A DNA stretch of 64,000 bases. It comes from Microbacteriaceae bacterium. GTDB lineage: Bacteria; Actinomycetota; Actinomycetes; Actinomycetales; Microbacteriaceae. Positions 19,171 through 30,392 of the stretch are shown in pieces. Every line of letters begins with the position of its first letter. Within the stretch, counting starts at the first letter, position 1. The notes under the pieces were generated by a model, which did no database searches, was not told where the DNA came from, and worked only from the letters and a program-made list of their open reading frames with translations. Position numbers and translations under genes: made by a program. The stretch covers positions 1-64,000 of the forward strand of contig JAHEGG010000005.1 of the NCBI GenBank assembly GCA_024639845.1. Direction: 5' to 3'.

Positions 19171-20397
19171 ATGTCCAACGTGAATGAGTTCGGTCGAGTC
19201 GACGAAGAAGGAAATGTCTTTGTCGTGGATGCTGGCGTTGAGCGGAAGGTCGGTCAAGTTCCCGGCGCGACGGTCGAGGCGGCACTTGCGATTTACACAA
19301 CTCGTTTCGCTGATCTAGCAACCGCGGTTCGCATCCTCGAGCAGCGTATCAAATCGAAAGCGGATGCTCAAAGCATCGAGAAGGCTTTCATCAAGTTGCA
19401 GGCAGACCTTGTCGAACCTCATGCCGTAGGCGATCTGGATGCCTTGCGTAAGAGAGTGGCTGCTCTGGAGCCAGTCATTGCCACCCTTCGCGAGGCCAAG
19501 GCGGAAGCGCAGAAAGAGGTAGTTGCGGCATCCCTGAAGCAGCGCGAGGAGCTCGTCGCTAAGGCCGAGGCTCTCGCAGCCGCAGATACAAGCAAGACCA
19601 TCTGGAAGACCGCTTCGGTAGAGCTGAACTCGCTGTTCGAAGCGTGGCAGGCCGCTCAAAAGAATGGTCCAAGACTGCCTAAGGCCGAGGCTGATGCGCT
19701 CTGGAAGCGCTTCAGCCAGGCCCGCACCAAGTTTGAGGCGGGAAAACGTGCATTCTTCGCTCAGGCGGATGCTTCGGCAAAGGCCGCCCGCTCTAAGAAG
19801 CAGGAACTCGTCACCAAGGCCGAGGAACTGGTCAAGCAAGGCGCAGACGCTTCGCTCGAATATCGCAAGCTCGTCGACGCTTGGAAGGCCAGCGGACGCA
19901 GCAACTCGAAGAGTGACGATGCTCTCTGGGAGAAGTTCAAGGCAGCCGGTGACGCGATTTATGCCGCAAGGGCCGAGAAAAACGCCGAACTATCTGTTGG
20001 CTACGCTGCAGCGCTCAAAGCAAAACTCGAGATCCTGGCTGACGCCGCCAAGATCGACCCTGCCAAGAATCTAGCCGAGGCAAAGAAGTTGTTGCTCGAA
20101 ATCCAAAAGCGCTGGGAGTCCGCTGGTCGGGTTTCCAAGGAGAAGGTTCGTGAGCTAGAAGACAAGCTTCGTGCCATTGAACGCAAGGTTCGCGACGCCG
20201 AGGCAGAACAGTGGCGCAAGAGCGACCCTGGTACTAAGGCTAGAACCGACTCGGTGCTCAGCCAGCTCGAAGAATCGATCGCCAAACTCAAGGTCGAACT
20301 AGAGGCGGCCAAGAAGTCTAAAGACGCCAAAAAGATCGCCGATGCCGAGGCAGCTTTGGCTGCTCGCGAGTCTTGGCTGAAGGTTGTTGCCGGCTAG
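19171..20397 (+). CDS. DUF349 domain-containing protein
   Basis: A 408-residue, almost wholly helical protein with several DUF349 repeats, each marked by Trp-containing helices ([55 protein letters not shown]). Composition is rich in Ala, Lys and Glu, suggesting coiled coils. Function is unknown. AGGAG precedes the ATG. It follows the cyclophilin by 21 bp (probable operon) and converges on rel, the two TAG stops sharing the four bases CTAG. Confidence 0.9.
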   Translation: MSNVNEFGRVDEEGNVFVVDAGVERKVGQVPGATVEAALAIYTTRFADLATAVRILEQRIKSKADAQSIEKAFIKLQADLVEPHAVGDLDALRKRVAALEPVIATLREAKAEAQKEVVAASLKQREELVAKAEALAAADTSKTIWKTASVELNSLFEAWQAAQKNGPRLPKAEADALWKRFSQARTKFEAGKRAFFAQADASAKAARSKKQELVTKAEELVKQGADASLEYRKLVDAWKASGRSNSKSDDALWEKFKAAGDAIYAARAEKNAELSVGYAAALKAKLEILADAAKIDPAKNLAEAKKLLLEIQKRWESAGRVSKEKVRELEDKLRAIERKVRDAEAEQWRKSDPGTKARTDSVLSQLEESIAKLKVELEAAKKSKDAKKIADAEAALAARESWLKVVAG

Positions 20398-22637
20398 CTG
20401 TTTTTGACGCGATACACGTCATAGACGTTATCGATTCGTCTTACGGCGTTGAGCAAGTGCTCTAACAACTGAGCGTCACCCATCTCAAACACAAAGCGGC
20501 TAAGTGCGACTTTGTCTGCCCTTGTTGAAACCGATGCCGACAGGATGTTCACGTGATGCTCCGCAAGCACGCGAGTGACATCTGAGAGTAGTCCCCCGCG
20601 ATCTAGTGCTTCGATTTGAATTTGCACGAGGAACAGGCTCTTGCCTGATTCCGACCAAGAAACGTCCATGATGCGTCCCTCCTGCTTGCGCAGGTCGGCT
20701 ACGTTGCGACAATCAACTCGGTGAACCGATACTCCTGAGCCTCGGGTTACGAATCCTATGATTTCGTCGCCTGGAACAGGAGTGCAGCATCGAGCGAGTT
20801 TGGCCATGACGTCAGCATCTCCTCTGACCAAAACGCCAGAGTTATCTGCGCGGGCACGGTCGGCGCTAGAACGCCTCGGAAGTGTGAAAACGGTCTCGGC
20901 TTCGTCTTCTTCTTCGTGGAAGCCAGCGGTTAGGCGCTCGATTACAGATTGCGGTGAAACGTGACCATCGCCTACGGCTGCATACAGAGCGTCAACATCG
21001 GGATACTTTAATTCGGAAGCAAGTTTTACGATGCTGTCCGCACCAAGAAGTCGCTGCAGTGGCAGATTTTGCTTGCGCATGGCCTTGGCTAGAGCATCCT
21101 TGCCCGCTTCGATAGCATCATCGCGACGCTCGGCAGAGAACCAAGCTTTGATCTTGCTCTTTGCTCTCGGTGATTTTACGAATCCAAGCCAGTCCTTGCT
21201 CGGCCCAGCGTCAGTTGACTTTGAAGTGAATATTTCAACGACATCACCAGAGTGCAGCTCACTTTCGAGCGGCACGAGTCTGCCGTTCACCTTGGCGCCC
21301 ATGGTTCGGTGGCCGACTTCAGTGTGCACCGCGTAGGCAAAGTCCACCGGTGATGCGTTTGCCGGAAGGCCAATTACCTTGCCTTTAGGCGTGAATACAT
21401 AAACTTCCTTCGCGCCGATTTCGAACCGGAGGCTGTCTAAGAACTCGCGCGGGTCCTGTGTGTCTGCCTGCCAGTCGGTCAGGTGCTTGACCCAGGCCAG
21501 ATCTTCTTCAGAAGTAGTGGTTCGACCCGACTGCTCCTTATACTTCCAGTGCGCGGCAACACCGTATTCCGCTCTGAAGTGCATCTCCTGGGTGCGAATC
21601 TGGATTTCGACAGGTCGCCCATTCGGCCCGATGACTGTGGTGTGGAGCGATTGGTAGAGATTGAACTTGGGCATTGCGATGTAATCCTTGAATCGCCCAG
21701 GAACCGGATTCCAGCGAGCGTGGATTGCGCCAAGAACCGCGTAGCAGTCGCGCACCGACGCAACAATTACACGGATTCCCACGAGGTCGTAGATGTCATC
21801 GAACTCGCGGCCTCGAACCACCATTTTTTGGTAGATCGAGTAGAACTGCTTAGGTCTACCGTCGACCTTGCCCTTGATTTTTATTTCTTTAAGGTCTTCT
21901 TCGATTGACGAAATCACGCTCGAGATGAATTCGTCGCGCTTTGGTGCTCGCTGGCCAACAAGGTTGATGATTTCTTCATAAACCTTCGGATACAGCACAG
22001 AAAAGCTGATGTCTTCGAGTTCCCATTTGATTGCACTGATTCCTAGGCGATGGGCCAGCGGCGCGTAAATCTCTAGAGTTTCCTGCGCTTTTCGTCGCGC
22101 TGATTCAGGCGAAACGAATCCCCACGTTCTTGCATTGTGCAACCGGTCGGCGAGTTTGATCACCAGCACGCGGATGTCCTTCGACATCGCCACGACCATC
22201 TTGCGAACGGTTTCGGCCTGGGCCGCATCACCGAACTTCACCTTGTCGAGCTTGGTGACTCCGTCGACAAGCATGGCAACTTCATCGCCAAAATCGGCGG
22301 TCAGCATTTCTAAGTTGTATGCGGTGTCCTCCACGGTGTCGTGAAGCAGAGCAGCGGCAATCGTGGTTGGTCCGATACCCAAATCGGCAAGGATGCGCGC
22401 AACCGCAAGCGGATGCGTGATGTAAGGCTCCCCCGACTTTCGAAGTTGGCCGGTGTGCGCCTGATCTGCAGCGGCGAAGGCTCGCTCAATGATTGATAGG
22501 TCGGCCTTCGGGTGGTTGGTCTTCACGACCTTTACGAGGTCGGCCACCTCGGCCGAATAAGCCGTACTTCTTGAAAAGAGACGGTTGAACCCAGATTTCA
22601 ACGCGCTGATTGAACTCGTTGGAGTCACATCGCTCAT
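20394..22637 (-). CDS. rel: bifunctional (p)ppGpp synthetase/hydrolase
   Basis: RelA/SpoT homologue that makes and degrades the alarmone (p)ppGpp. The 747-residue protein has the HD hydrolase domain (His75 in [11 protein letters not shown] at 99-100 in [10 protein letters not shown]), the synthetase domain (from about 260; [14 protein letters not shown]), TGS (from about 415; [18 protein letters not shown]), the zinc-finger/helical region and a C-terminal ACT domain. It appears to be the only such long protein here, so both activities are expected. GAGG precedes the ATG, with a TAGGCT -10-like hexamer about 25 bases further up. Confidence 0.97.
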   Translation of the reverse strand: MSDVTPTSSISALKSGFNRLFSRSTAYSAEVADLVKVVKTNHPKADLSIIERAFAAADQAHTGQLRKSGEPYITHPLAVARILADLGIGPTTIAAALLHDTVEDTAYNLEMLTADFGDEVAMLVDGVTKLDKVKFGDAAQAETVRKMVVAMSKDIRVLVIKLADRLHNARTWGFVSPESARRKAQETLEIYAPLAHRLGISAIKWELEDISFSVLYPKVYEEIINLVGQRAPKRDEFISSVISSIEEDLKEIKIKGKVDGRPKQFYSIYQKMVVRGREFDDIYDLVGIRVIVASVRDCYAVLGAIHARWNPVPGRFKDYIAMPKFNLYQSLHTTVIGPNGRPVEIQIRTQEMHFRAEYGVAAHWKYKEQSGRTTTSEEDLAWVKHLTDWQADTQDPREFLDSLRFEIGAKEVYVFTPKGKVIGLPANASPVDFAYAVHTEVGHRTMGAKVNGRLVPLESELHSGDVVEIFTSKSTDAGPSKDWLGFVKSPRAKSKIKAWFSAERRDDAIEAGKDALAKAMRKQNLPLQRLLGADSIVKLASELKYPDVDALYAAVGDGHVSPQSVIERLTAGFHEEEDEAETVFTLPRRSSADRARADNSGVLVRGDADVMAKLARCCTPVPGDEIIGFVTRGSGVSVHRVDCRNVADLRKQEGRIMDVSWSESGKSLFLVQIQIEALDRGGLLSDVTRVLAEHHVNILSASVSTRADKVALSRFVFEMGDAQLLEHLLNAVRRIDNVYDVYRVKNS

Positions 22638-22726
22638 TGAAACCTCACTTATGGGATGCCACTAGCCTAACCAAAGAGACGACTCAGGGTGTCAGCGTGG
22701 CAGGACAGGGCGAGTGGCTGAGGGGC

Positions 22727-23698
22727 TTAGCGCTTGGCCAAGACCTTTGCTGCGGAATCCTTGTAAAGTGGCTCGCCCTCTCGCAGGTGCGAGTAGAACG
22801 GGGCCGCAATGAAGATCGTCGAGTAGGTTCCAACGAGGATTCCGATGAAGAGCGCTAGCGAAATGTCTTTGAGCGTTCCTGCACCTAGGAAGACCGACCC
22901 GATGAACAAAATAGCTGCAACCGGAAGTACGGCAACAACCGAGGTGTTGATTGAGCGCACGAGGGTTTGGTTGATCGCGAGGTTGACTCGCTCGGCAAAC
23001 GTTGCTGTCTCGCTGAACTCGACCTCGAAGGTGTTCTCACGAATCTTGTCGAAGACCACAACGGTGTCATACAGCGAATAACCAAGGATGGTCAAGAATC
23101 CGATAACGGCGGCCGGAGTCACTTCGAACCCAAGCGCACCATAGATTCCAGCGGTGACTACGAGGTCATGAATCAGAGCTAGCACTGCCGCCGCAGACAT
23201 TTTGATTGTGCGGAAGTAGAGCGCCATAAGCACGGCAGCCAGCCCGATGAACCAGAGCAAACCGGTGATTGCTTTGCCGGTGATTTCTTGACCCCAGGAT
23301 GGGCCAATGAAGCTAGAGGAAACGGAATTAGATTCGACGCCATAAGCCTTAGCTAGCGATGTGCGGATTTGCTCAGCTTGCACGTCTTCAAGCTTCGTTG
23401 TCTGGATGCGAAGGTCGTTCTCCCCCACGGTAGAGATGATTGGCTCAACCGATGGCAAGACCGCGTGCACGGTGTCACGAGCTAGCTGGTCGCCCATTTC
23501 GGCAACAGCTGCCACACGGAACTCGCTACCGCCTCGAAATTCAATTCCAAGTTGGAAGCCGCCCCGGGCGACCGGAAGGATAACCGAGAGGGCAACTACA
23601 AGTGCCGCGATTGCGTACCAAATCTTGCGTCTACCGATGAAGTCAACCGACTTCTCGCCGCTGTAGAGTGCGTTACCGAGTTCAGAAAAACGGCTCAT
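22727..23698 (-). CDS. secF: protein translocase subunit SecF
   Basis: Membrane partner of SecD that uses the proton gradient to help proteins leave the Sec channel. The 323-residue protein has six membrane helices and the periplasmic P1-like domain (FRGGSEFRVAA), with the signature GYSLYDTVVVFDKIREN. Its ATG is 2 bp after the secD stop. Order yajC-secD-secF matches other actinobacteria. Confidence 0.97.
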   Translation of the reverse strand: MSRFSELGNALYSGEKSVDFIGRRKIWYAIAALVVALSVILPVARGGFQLGIEFRGGSEFRVAAVAEMGDQLARDTVHAVLPSVEPIISTVGENDLRIQTTKLEDVQAEQIRTSLAKAYGVESNSVSSSFIGPSWGQEITGKAITGLLWFIGLAAVLMALYFRTIKMSAAAVLALIHDLVVTAGIYGALGFEVTPAAVIGFLTILGYSLYDTVVVFDKIRENTFEVEFSETATFAERVNLAINQTLVRSINTSVVAVLPVAAILFIGSVFLGAGTLKDISLALFIGILVGTYSTIFIAAPFYSHLREGEPLYKDSAAKVLAKR

Positions 23699-23700
23699 GA

Positions 23701-25431
23701 TTACTGGTCCTTCTTCGAGATACCGGACTCGGCGGCTTTGCGTTCTGCAATCGTTTGACGACGATTCACCTCTCGCGAGGTCTTCTTTGACTTAGCTTGG
23801 CTTACCGATTCAGAAACTCGGAATTCGCCACGGCCACGGTACCCAGCGCTTGCCCGCACTTCAAAGCCGGACCACTTGTGACCGCTACTGAAGAACTTCG
23901 TGTTCGCAAGAATCTGCAGAAGCGGGTGGGTAAACAGAGCCACTACCAAGAGGTCAATGATGGTGGTCAAACCTAAGGTGAACGCGAAGCCGCGAACGTT
24001 TCCAACGGTAAGAATGAAAAGCGTGATGGCGGCAAGTAGGCTGACACCGTCCGAGACGATGATGGTACGAACGGCACGCTTCCAACCAACCTCAACAGCC
24101 GCCGTCAAAGGACGACCTTCACGAAGTTCGTCTCGAACACGTTCAAAATAGACGATGAACGAGTCGGCCGTGATACCGATGGCCACAATCAGACCGGCGA
24201 CTCCCGAGAGCGAGAGGCGGTAACCCTGTCGCCAGGACAGCACAGCGATTACCAAGTAGGTCAAAATTGCGGCGACAACGAGTGAGCCGATGGTGACAAT
24301 CGCCAGACCTCGGTATTGGAAGATCGAGTAGATGATTACTAGGAGCAATCCGATTCCACCGGCCAGAAGTCCGTTGGCCAGCTGTGAGCCACCCAATGTT
24401 GCCGAGATGTTCTCCTGGCTTTGAACCTCAAAGCTGATCGGGAGCGAACCATACTTCAACTGATCCGCTAGAGCCTTGGCATCGGTCTGTGAAAAGTTTC
24501 CGGTGATTTCAGCAGCACCGTTGCTAATCACTGCATTTGTAGCTGGTGCGGTAATCACATAACCGTCGATTGTCACAGCAAATCGGTTTTGTGGGTCGGT
24601 CAGAGGGAACAGTCGCTTGGTAACATCCCAGAACTTCTTTCCACCTGCATCCGAGAAACTAAGCGAAACGGCCCACTCATTCAAAGACGCTCCAGTGCTA
24701 GAGCTGCGGGTCCCTGAGGATGCATCGGAGATGTCGGTTCCTGCGAGTTCAACTGGTCCGAGGATGTATTTGAATGCGCCTTCGCGATCGCAGGTTACGA
24801 GAGGTTTGGCTGGGTCGTCCACCTGACCTGCCTCACGGAAGTCGGCTACGGTGCTTGTTGCTTTAGTGCGGCAAGAAAGCTCGTCATAGGCCTTCTGAAC
24901 GTCGGCAGTCACCCAATTGAGGTCGCTTGGAGAGGTTGGCTTAGCCGAACCGGTTGCGATGGGGGCCGAAGTTGGTTTGGCCGATGGGCTTGCTGTGCTG
25001 TCACCGCCGATTGCGGTGGATGTGTCCTGCGTCGTGGTGAGTACCGGGCGGAACTCGAGAAGAGCGCTGGCCTTGATGAGCTTGAGTGTGGCCTCATCTG
25101 GCTTGCCAGGGATCGAGACAACGATTGCTGCGTTAGCCGCTTCACCCTGAGTGGTGATCTGCGCCTCGCTAACACCGGTCGCATCGACACGTTGGCGGAT
25201 GATTGCTACAGCCTGGTCGAGTTGCCCTTGCGTCGCAGCTTTGCCTTCGCCAAGGCTTGGGGTCAGGATGATCTGGGTTCCACCTTGAAGGTCAAGTGCT
25301 AAGGATGGGACGTAAGAAGCTGGCGCTCCAGCCGCCTGGGCTCCACCGATAAGTGCGGCGAGCCCAAAAATTAGGAGAAAAAACCAGGTGAGTTTCTTGC
25401 GCGAATTGCGCACCAGTCCGTTGTCTGACAC
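23701..25431 (-). CDS. secD: protein translocase subunit SecD
   Basis: Large RND-type subunit of the SecDF complex. The 576-residue protein has an N-terminal membrane helix, LALDLQGGTQIILTP of the periplasmic domain, a head domain, and five C-terminal helices with GITADSFIVYFERVRDELREG. The periplasmic part contains a Ser/Thr/Ala/Pro-rich insert (SPSAKPTSAPIATGSAKPTS, residues about 147-166) typical of actinobacterial SecD. The GTG start directly follows the yajC stop (TAA|GTG). Confidence 0.97.
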   Translation of the reverse strand: MSDNGLVRNSRKKLTWFFLLIFGLAALIGGAQAAGAPASYVPSLALDLQGGTQIILTPSLGEGKAATQGQLDQAVAIIRQRVDATGVSEAQITTQGEAANAAIVVSIPGKPDEATLKLIKASALLEFRPVLTTTQDTSTAIGGDSTASPSAKPTSAPIATGSAKPTSPSDLNWVTADVQKAYDELSCRTKATSTVADFREAGQVDDPAKPLVTCDREGAFKYILGPVELAGTDISDASSGTRSSSTGASLNEWAVSLSFSDAGGKKFWDVTKRLFPLTDPQNRFAVTIDGYVITAPATNAVISNGAAEITGNFSQTDAKALADQLKYGSLPISFEVQSQENISATLGGSQLANGLLAGGIGLLLVIIYSIFQYRGLAIVTIGSLVVAAILTYLVIAVLSWRQGYRLSLSGVAGLIVAIGITADSFIVYFERVRDELREGRPLTAAVEVGWKRAVRTIIVSDGVSLLAAITLFILTVGNVRGFAFTLGLTTIIDLLVVALFTHPLLQILANTKFFSSGHKWSGFEVRASAGYRGRGEFRVSESVSQAKSKKTSREVNRRQTIAERKAAESGISKKDQ

Positions 25432-25845
25432 TTAGTTCGCTTTCTTGGAAGTTGCCTTCGCACTAGCGGTGTTCTTGGCGGTGGAGGCGGTTTTCTTGAC
25501 GGCGGTGGTTGAAGCCTTGGCTTGAGTATTTGTAGCCTTGGCGGCGGGAGCAGCCTTCTTTTGGGCTGCTGCTTTGGATACTGGTGTCTCTGCCGCCGCT
25601 GGACCAGGCAGGACTCGAGCGACTGCACCGCGGGCAACCTCAAGGGTTGAACCCGCACTCTTAATAACCAAGCGATCGCCGGCAATTGATTCGACGGTGC
25701 CAAAGACGCCCGAACCAAGCATCACCTCGACTCCGACCTCAAGCTGAGAAGCCAACAGTTGTGCTTGCTTTTTTCGGGTTCTGCTCGAGTTCCAAAGAAG
25801 GAAACCCATCATCGCGATCATTACGACGAGGAAAATTTGGTCCAT
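25432..25845 (-). CDS. yajC: preprotein translocase subunit YajC
   Basis: Small accessory subunit of SecDF. I chose the ATG at 25845 (137 aa, MDQIFLVVMIAMMGFLLWN), which gives the single membrane helix at once; the longer in-frame extension reaches towards ruvB and has no conserved sequence. The YajC core (RTRKKQAQ to VARVLPG) is followed by a tail of about 50 residues rich in Ala, Lys and Thr (AAQKKAAPAAKATNTQAKA), longer than in most homologues. First gene of yajC-secD-secF, 55 bp after ruvB. Confidence 0.92.
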   Translation of the reverse strand: MDQIFLVVMIAMMGFLLWNSSRTRKKQAQLLASQLEVGVEVMLGSGVFGTVESIAGDRLVIKSAGSTLEVARGAVARVLPGPAAAETPVSKAAAQKKAAPAAKATNTQAKASTTAVKKTASTAKNTASAKATSKKAN

Positions 25846-25900
25846 TTTTTGCCATTTCTTTCGCCACCAATTCGGGTGGGCACTTGTTCGATTATAGGTT

Positions 25901-26899
25901 CTATAAGCCTGGGAGGCGGTCGCTTGGAGCGGATTCGCCAAGGTGAGCATACGCAGCCGGCGTGGCCTGTCGCCCTCTCGCCGTGCGAGTGATTAGACCT
26001 AGGCGAATTAGGTATGGCTCGACGACCTCTTCGATCGTGTCGCGCTCTTCACCGATGGCTACAGCGAGTGTTCCCAACCCAACTGGCTTTCCGCCGAACT
26101 TGTGAATCAGCACTTCAAGAATCGACCGGTCGATTCGATCAAGGCCAAGGGCGTCGATGTCATAAAGCGATAGAGCTTGCGCGGTTTGGTCTAGGTTGAC
26201 GGTGCCATCGCCGTGAACCAGCGCATAGTCTCTCACTCGCTTCAGCAGGCGATTCGCAATGCGCGGTGTGCCCCGCGAACGACTCGCAATTAGCGCCGAG
26301 GATGCGGTGTCTATGTTCACCGACAACTTGGAGGCTGCCCGTTCGACAACCTTGGCCAGCTCATCCTCGCTATAAAAGTCGAGGTGAGCGGTGAAACCGA
26401 ATCGATCGCGAAGCGGGTTTGGAAGCATGCCAGATCTTGTTGTCGCTCCAACAAGTGTGAAGGGCTCGATATCGAGTGATATGGAGTTTGCGCCCGCACC
26501 CTTGCCAACCATCACGTCGACTCTGAAGTCTTCCATGGCTAGATAAAGCATTTCTTCGGCCGAGCGCGACATGCGATGGATTTCGTCGATGAACAAAACC
26601 TCGCCGTGAGTAAGGGAAGACAAGATCGAGGCAAGGTCGCCGGCATGCTGAATCGTCGGTCCGCTGGTGAGCCGAAGTGGAACCCCGCGTTCCGCCGCGA
26701 CAATCATGGCCAGAGTGGTTTTTCCTAACCCGGGAGGTCCAGCCAGAAGAATGTGTTCCGCTGCACGGTTTTGCATTTTGGCCGCTTCGATCAGCAGTGA
26801 GATCTGTCGTCGAACGCTATGTTGTCCGACGAATTCTTCAAGTGTTTCGGGACGGAGTTTGGTTTCGAAGGCCAAGTCGTCTGGCTGGGTGTCGAACAT
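25901..26899 (-). CDS. ruvB: Holliday junction branch migration helicase RuvB
   Basis: AAA+ motor that drives branch migration of Holliday junctions with RuvA. The 332-residue protein has Walker [15 protein letters not shown] (about residues 51-64), Walker [11 protein letters not shown], sensor 1 [18 protein letters not shown] and the C-terminal winged helix. The ATG overlaps the ruvA stop by one base (TAATG). Confidence 0.98.
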   Translation of the reverse strand: MFDTQPDDLAFETKLRPETLEEFVGQHSVRRQISLLIEAAKMQNRAAEHILLAGPPGLGKTTLAMIVAAERGVPLRLTSGPTIQHAGDLASILSSLTHGEVLFIDEIHRMSRSAEEMLYLAMEDFRVDVMVGKGAGANSISLDIEPFTLVGATTRSGMLPNPLRDRFGFTAHLDFYSEDELAKVVERAASKLSVNIDTASSALIASRSRGTPRIANRLLKRVRDYALVHGDGTVNLDQTAQALSLYDIDALGLDRIDRSILEVLIHKFGGKPVGLGTLAVAIGEERDTIEEVVEPYLIRLGLITRTARGRQATPAAYAHLGESAPSDRLPGL

Positions 26900-27465
26900 T
26901 AGGTGTTCCTATTGTTCGAAAGCTCAGCTAACGCCTTACGGAGTGTTTCAGCACTGTTTGCCGAAGCACCGACGCTAGCCACAGCGGCTGCCGCCTGCTT
27001 CTCGCTATAGCCAAGCCCAACTAGAGCGGTGATTACCTCGGATGAGCTTGCCGAACCGGTCGCCGAAGGCGTGAGCTTGCCTGCAAGGGTTACCACTATA
27101 AGTTTTGCGGTTTTCGGGCCAATTCCTGGCACGGACCGAAAAGTGGCATCCGACTCGCTGGCGACGGCGTTACGAATCGCCTCGGCTGAGAGGCTCGCCA
27201 GAATCGAAAGCCCGAGCTTCGGTCCGATGCCATTGACGCTGATGACTAAGTCGAATAGTTCGATTTCATCTGCGGTTTCGAACCCGAATAGCGTCATCGC
27301 ATCCTCACGAACCACGAGACGGGTTTGAAGTGAAATTCGTTCGCCCACGGCTTTCGAAGCGCTCAATTGTGGAACAACGTTGATTAGATAGCCGACTCCC
27401 CCGACGTCGACAACGACCGAATTGGGGCCTTTGCTTGAGAGTTGGCCTGACAGGGATGCGATCAC
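26899..27465 (-). CDS. ruvA: Holliday junction branch migration protein RuvA
   Basis: Junction-binding tetramer that loads RuvB. The 188-residue protein has the N-terminal OB fold, helix-hairpin-helix motifs ([27 protein letters not shown]) and the C-terminal RuvB-binding UBA-like domain ([19 protein letters not shown]). Operon ruvC-ruvA-ruvB; 13 bp after ruvC. Confidence 0.97.
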   Translation of the reverse strand: MIASLSGQLSSKGPNSVVVDVGGVGYLINVVPQLSASKAVGERISLQTRLVVREDAMTLFGFETADEIELFDLVISVNGIGPKLGLSILASLSAEAIRNAVASESDATFRSVPGIGPKTAKLIVVTLAGKLTPSATGSASSSEVITALVGLGYSEKQAAAAVASVGASANSAETLRKALAELSNNRNT

Positions 27466-27478
27466 CCCTAAAGCCTAC

Positions 27479-28036
27479 TTAGTAACGCTTGCGATTAGCC
27501 GCAGCGGCGATTGCCTGTTGCCAAGTCTCGGTAGCCCTTGTCGAGGGTCTATCGCTGGTGACTGCGTAGGATTTCCAGGCCGAAGTAATTGCGATAGCCA
27601 AGGCATCCGCCGCGTCTGCTGGTTTAGGCACTTCAGTGAGCCCAAGTATCTTGGCGACCATTGTTCCAACCTGGTCTTTGGCAGCACGCCCCGAACCAGT
27701 TACTGCCGCCTTTACCTCAGACGGCGTGTAGAAGTGCAGCGGGATCGCGTGCTTGTGAGCTAGGAGCAGGACTACGCCCGAAATCTGTGCTACGCCCATG
27801 ACGGTGCGAAGGTTAGCCTGAGCGAATACTCGCTCTAGCGCGATTTGCTGTGGCTTATGCTCAATAATCGCCGCTTCGATCAGTTCTGCAATCTGCCCGA
27901 TGCGGTCTTGAAGTTCGTTCTTTGATTCGCTCTTGGCCACACCAACGTGTACCAAAGCGCACTTGCGCTGCTTGCTGACTTCGATGACACCGATACCGCA
28001 CCTAGTTAGGCCTGGGTCGATACCTAGGATGCGCAT
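27479..28036 (-). CDS. ruvC: Holliday junction resolvase RuvC
   Basis: Endonuclease that cuts Holliday junctions. The 185-residue protein starts MRILGIDPGLTRCGIGVIEV (first catalytic Asp7), has the second acidic site in IALERVFAQANLRTVMGVAQ and the C-terminal DAADALAIAITSAW. It lies 2 bp after the YebC gene, as in other actinobacteria. Confidence 0.97.
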   Translation of the reverse strand: MRILGIDPGLTRCGIGVIEVSKQRKCALVHVGVAKSESKNELQDRIGQIAELIEAAIIEHKPQQIALERVFAQANLRTVMGVAQISGVVLLLAHKHAIPLHFYTPSEVKAAVTGSGRAAKDQVGTMVAKILGLTEVPKPADAADALAIAITSAWKSYAVTSDRPSTRATETWQQAIAAAANRKRY

Positions 28037-28038
28037 CG

Positions 28039-28797
28039 TTAGTCGTTGTCCAACTCGGCAATTACTTCGGCAGACATACCAACGTTTGAATACACGTTCT
28101 GCACTTCATCCGAGTCTTCAAGGGCATCGATCAACTTGATGACCCTGCGAGCGGTTTCAGCGTCAACGGGAACCTCGAGCGATGCCACGAACTCAACGTC
28201 GGCGCTCTCGTAGTCGATTGATGAGTTTTGAAGGGCCTGGCGAACAGAGACCATGTCACTCGGGTCGGTTGTGATGACGAACTGCTCTCCGCGGTCGTCT
28301 ACATTGTCTACCGAGTACTCGAGCACTGCCTCAAGAATTGTGTCCTCGTTGGTGCCTTCGGCCTTTTCGACGACAACCACGCCCTTGCGAGCGAACTGGT
28401 ATGAAACCGAACCAGGGTCAGCCAAGGTTCCACCGTTGCGACTCAAAGCCAGACGAACTTCACCGGCTGCTCGGTTTTTGTTGTCGGTCAAACACTCGAT
28501 AAGCAGTGCGACACCGTTCGGACCGTAGGCCTCGTAAAGAATGGTCTGGTATTCGACAGCGTCGTCACCGATTCCCGAACCGCGCTTGATTGCACGCTCG
28601 ATGTTGTCGTTAGGTAGGGAGCTTTTGCGACCTTTTTGAACGGCGTCATAAAGTGTCGGGTTGCCGTCGATGTCTGGGCCACCGATTCGTGCAGCGACTT
28701 CGATGTTCTTGATGAGTTTCGCGAAAAGCTTGGCTCGACGTCCGTCGATTACAGCCTTCTTGTGCTTGGTAGTTGCCCATTTGGAGTGGCCGGACAT
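28039..28797 (-). CDS. YebC/PmpR family regulatory protein
   Basis: TACO1/YebC family protein, 252 residues, starting [20 protein letters not shown], with [19 protein letters not shown] and [20 protein letters not shown]. Family members are described as DNA-binding regulators and, more recently, as helpers of translation through proline stretches. Gene order pdxT-yebC-ruvC is conserved. Confidence 0.95.
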   Translation of the reverse strand: MSGHSKWATTKHKKAVIDGRRAKLFAKLIKNIEVAARIGGPDIDGNPTLYDAVQKGRKSSLPNDNIERAIKRGSGIGDDAVEYQTILYEAYGPNGVALLIECLTDNKNRAAGEVRLALSRNGGTLADPGSVSYQFARKGVVVVEKAEGTNEDTILEAVLEYSVDNVDDRGEQFVITTDPSDMVSVRQALQNSSIDYESADVEFVASLEVPVDAETARRVIKLIDALEDSDEVQNVYSNVGMSAEVIAELDND

Positions 28798-28847
28798 GAA
28801 AAATCTCCCAGTAACTTGGTTTCGATAAGTCTAACTTGGTGGGCTGA

Positions 28848-29429
28848 CTAGCCGATGAACTCGCGCACAAACAACTCGTGCACTCGAGATTCGTCGGTGA
28901 CCTCGGGGTGAAAACTGATGCCTAGGATGTTCCGCTGACGCACCGCTACAACTCGACCGTCCGGAAGCGTTGCGAGAGCCTCGGCGGAGTCTCCGAGGGA
29001 TTCGATTATTGGTGCTCGGATAAACGCCGCCGTAAGTGGCGCTCCCTCGATGCCGCGAAACTCAAGATCGATTTCGAAAGATTCGGTTTGATGTCCGAAC
29101 GCGTTGCGACGCACCACAACATCCAGGCCTCCAAAGGTTTCCTGACCTTCGATTCCGTCGAGGATTTTGTCGGCCAAAAGAATGAGGCCCGCGCACGTGC
29201 CAAAAGTTGGCAAGCCCGCGGCGATAGCATCCTTGATCGGGTCGAAAAGACCGAAAATTCGAGAGAGTTTTGCGATCGTTGTCGACTCGCCGCCCGGCAG
29301 AATCAGTCCGTCAACGCTTTGAAGTTCGGCCAAGGTTTTCACTGGCACACCGGTTACGCCGACCTCGCTCAGGGTCGCTAGATGTTCCCGAACATCCCCT
29401 TGAAAGGCGAGAACGCCTACCCTGGTCAA
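28848..29429 (-). CDS. pdxT: pyridoxal 5'-phosphate synthase glutaminase subunit PdxT
   Basis: Glutaminase of the DXP-independent PLP synthase; it feeds ammonia to PdxS. The class I amidotransferase triad is Cys79 (FGTCAGLILLA), His174 and Glu176 (ISFHPEVTDE). Length 193 aa is normal. The start is a TTG at 29429, immediately after the pdxS stop (TAA|TTG), so translation is likely coupled. Confidence 0.96.
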   Translation of the reverse strand: MTRVGVLAFQGDVREHLATLSEVGVTGVPVKTLAELQSVDGLILPGGESTTIAKLSRIFGLFDPIKDAIAAGLPTFGTCAGLILLADKILDGIEGQETFGGLDVVVRRNAFGHQTESFEIDLEFRGIEGAPLTAAFIRAPIIESLGDSAEALATLPDGRVVAVRQRNILGISFHPEVTDESRVHELFVREFIG

Positions 29430-30335
29430 TTACCAGCCGCGATCTGCCAAACGATGCGGCGCAGGGATGTCGTTCACGTTGATACCGACCATCGCCTCGC
29501 CGAGTCCGCGGCTAACCTCGGCTAGCACGGCTGGGTCGTTGTAGAACGTGGTGGCTTTCACGATAGCCTTGGCGCGCGCGATTGGGTCGCCCGACTTGAA
29601 GATGCCCGATCCAACGAAAACGCCGTCGGCGCCGAGCTGCATCATCATGGCTGCGTCTGCTGGGGTGGCAACACCGCCAGCGGTGAACATGACAACTGGA
29701 AGCTTGCCTGTAGAGGCTACTTCGCGAACCAGCTCGTATGGAGCCTGAAGTTCCTTAGCAGCAACGTAGAGTTCGTCCTCGGACTTTGCTGCTAAGGCGC
29801 GAATTTCTGCCGAAATCGTGCGGATGTGCTTGGTCGCCTCGGAAACATCACCAGTGCCGGCTTCACCCTTCGAGCGAATCATTGCTGCACCTTCGGTGAT
29901 GCGGCGGAGCGCCTCACCAAGGTTGGTCGCACCACATACGAACGGCACGTCAAACTTCCACTTGTCGATGTGGTTGACATAGTCGGCTGGGCTCAGAACC
30001 TCAGATTCGTCGATGTAGTCGACATTCAGGGCCTGCAGAATCTGCGCCTCTACGAAGTGACCGATTCGAGCCTTAGCCATAACAGGGATGGATACAGCGT
30101 TGATAATGCCATCGATCATGTCTGGGTCGCTCATGCGAGCAACGCCACCCTGGGCCCGAATGTCAGCTGGGACGCGCTCTAGAGCCATGACTGCTACTGC
30201 ACCAGCATCCTCGGCGATTTTCGCCTGGTCTGGAGTAACAACGTCCATAATGACGCCGCCCTTGAGCATCTCGGCTAGGCCGCGCTTGACTCGGGAGGTT
30301 GCTGTGTTTGCTGAAGTGTTCTGAGATTCGCTCAT
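29430..30335 (-). CDS. pdxS: pyridoxal 5'-phosphate synthase lyase subunit PdxS
   Basis: Makes PLP from ribose 5-phosphate, glyceraldehyde 3-phosphate and ammonia. The 301-residue TIM barrel has the Schiff-base Lys88 in [10 protein letters not shown] and the second Lys156 in [10 protein letters not shown], plus [13 protein letters not shown] in the phosphate site. It has a leaderless-type promoter. In mycobacteria the region between the HIT gene and pdxS holds pgsA, a PIM acyltransferase and pimA; here it is only 57 bp. Confidence 0.97.
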   Translation of the reverse strand: MSESQNTSANTATSRVKRGLAEMLKGGVIMDVVTPDQAKIAEDAGAVAVMALERVPADIRAQGGVARMSDPDMIDGIINAVSIPVMAKARIGHFVEAQILQALNVDYIDESEVLSPADYVNHIDKWKFDVPFVCGATNLGEALRRITEGAAMIRSKGEAGTGDVSEATKHIRTISAEIRALAAKSEDELYVAAKELQAPYELVREVASTGKLPVVMFTAGGVATPADAAMMMQLGADGVFVGSGIFKSGDPIARAKAIVKATTFYNDPAVLAEVSRGLGEAMVGINVNDIPAPHRLADRGW

Positions 30336-30341
30336 GTGCCA

Positions 30342-30347
30342 AGTCTA
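30342..30347 (-). promoter_or_regulatory. leaderless-type -10 of pdxS
   Basis: TAGACT on the minus strand, 6 bases before the ATG at 30335, no Shine-Dalgarno between. Confidence 0.6.
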
Positions 30348-30392
30348 ACCGCTGTGGGTTGGTGGCAGAAAATCGGCGAAACTTTGCGAAAT

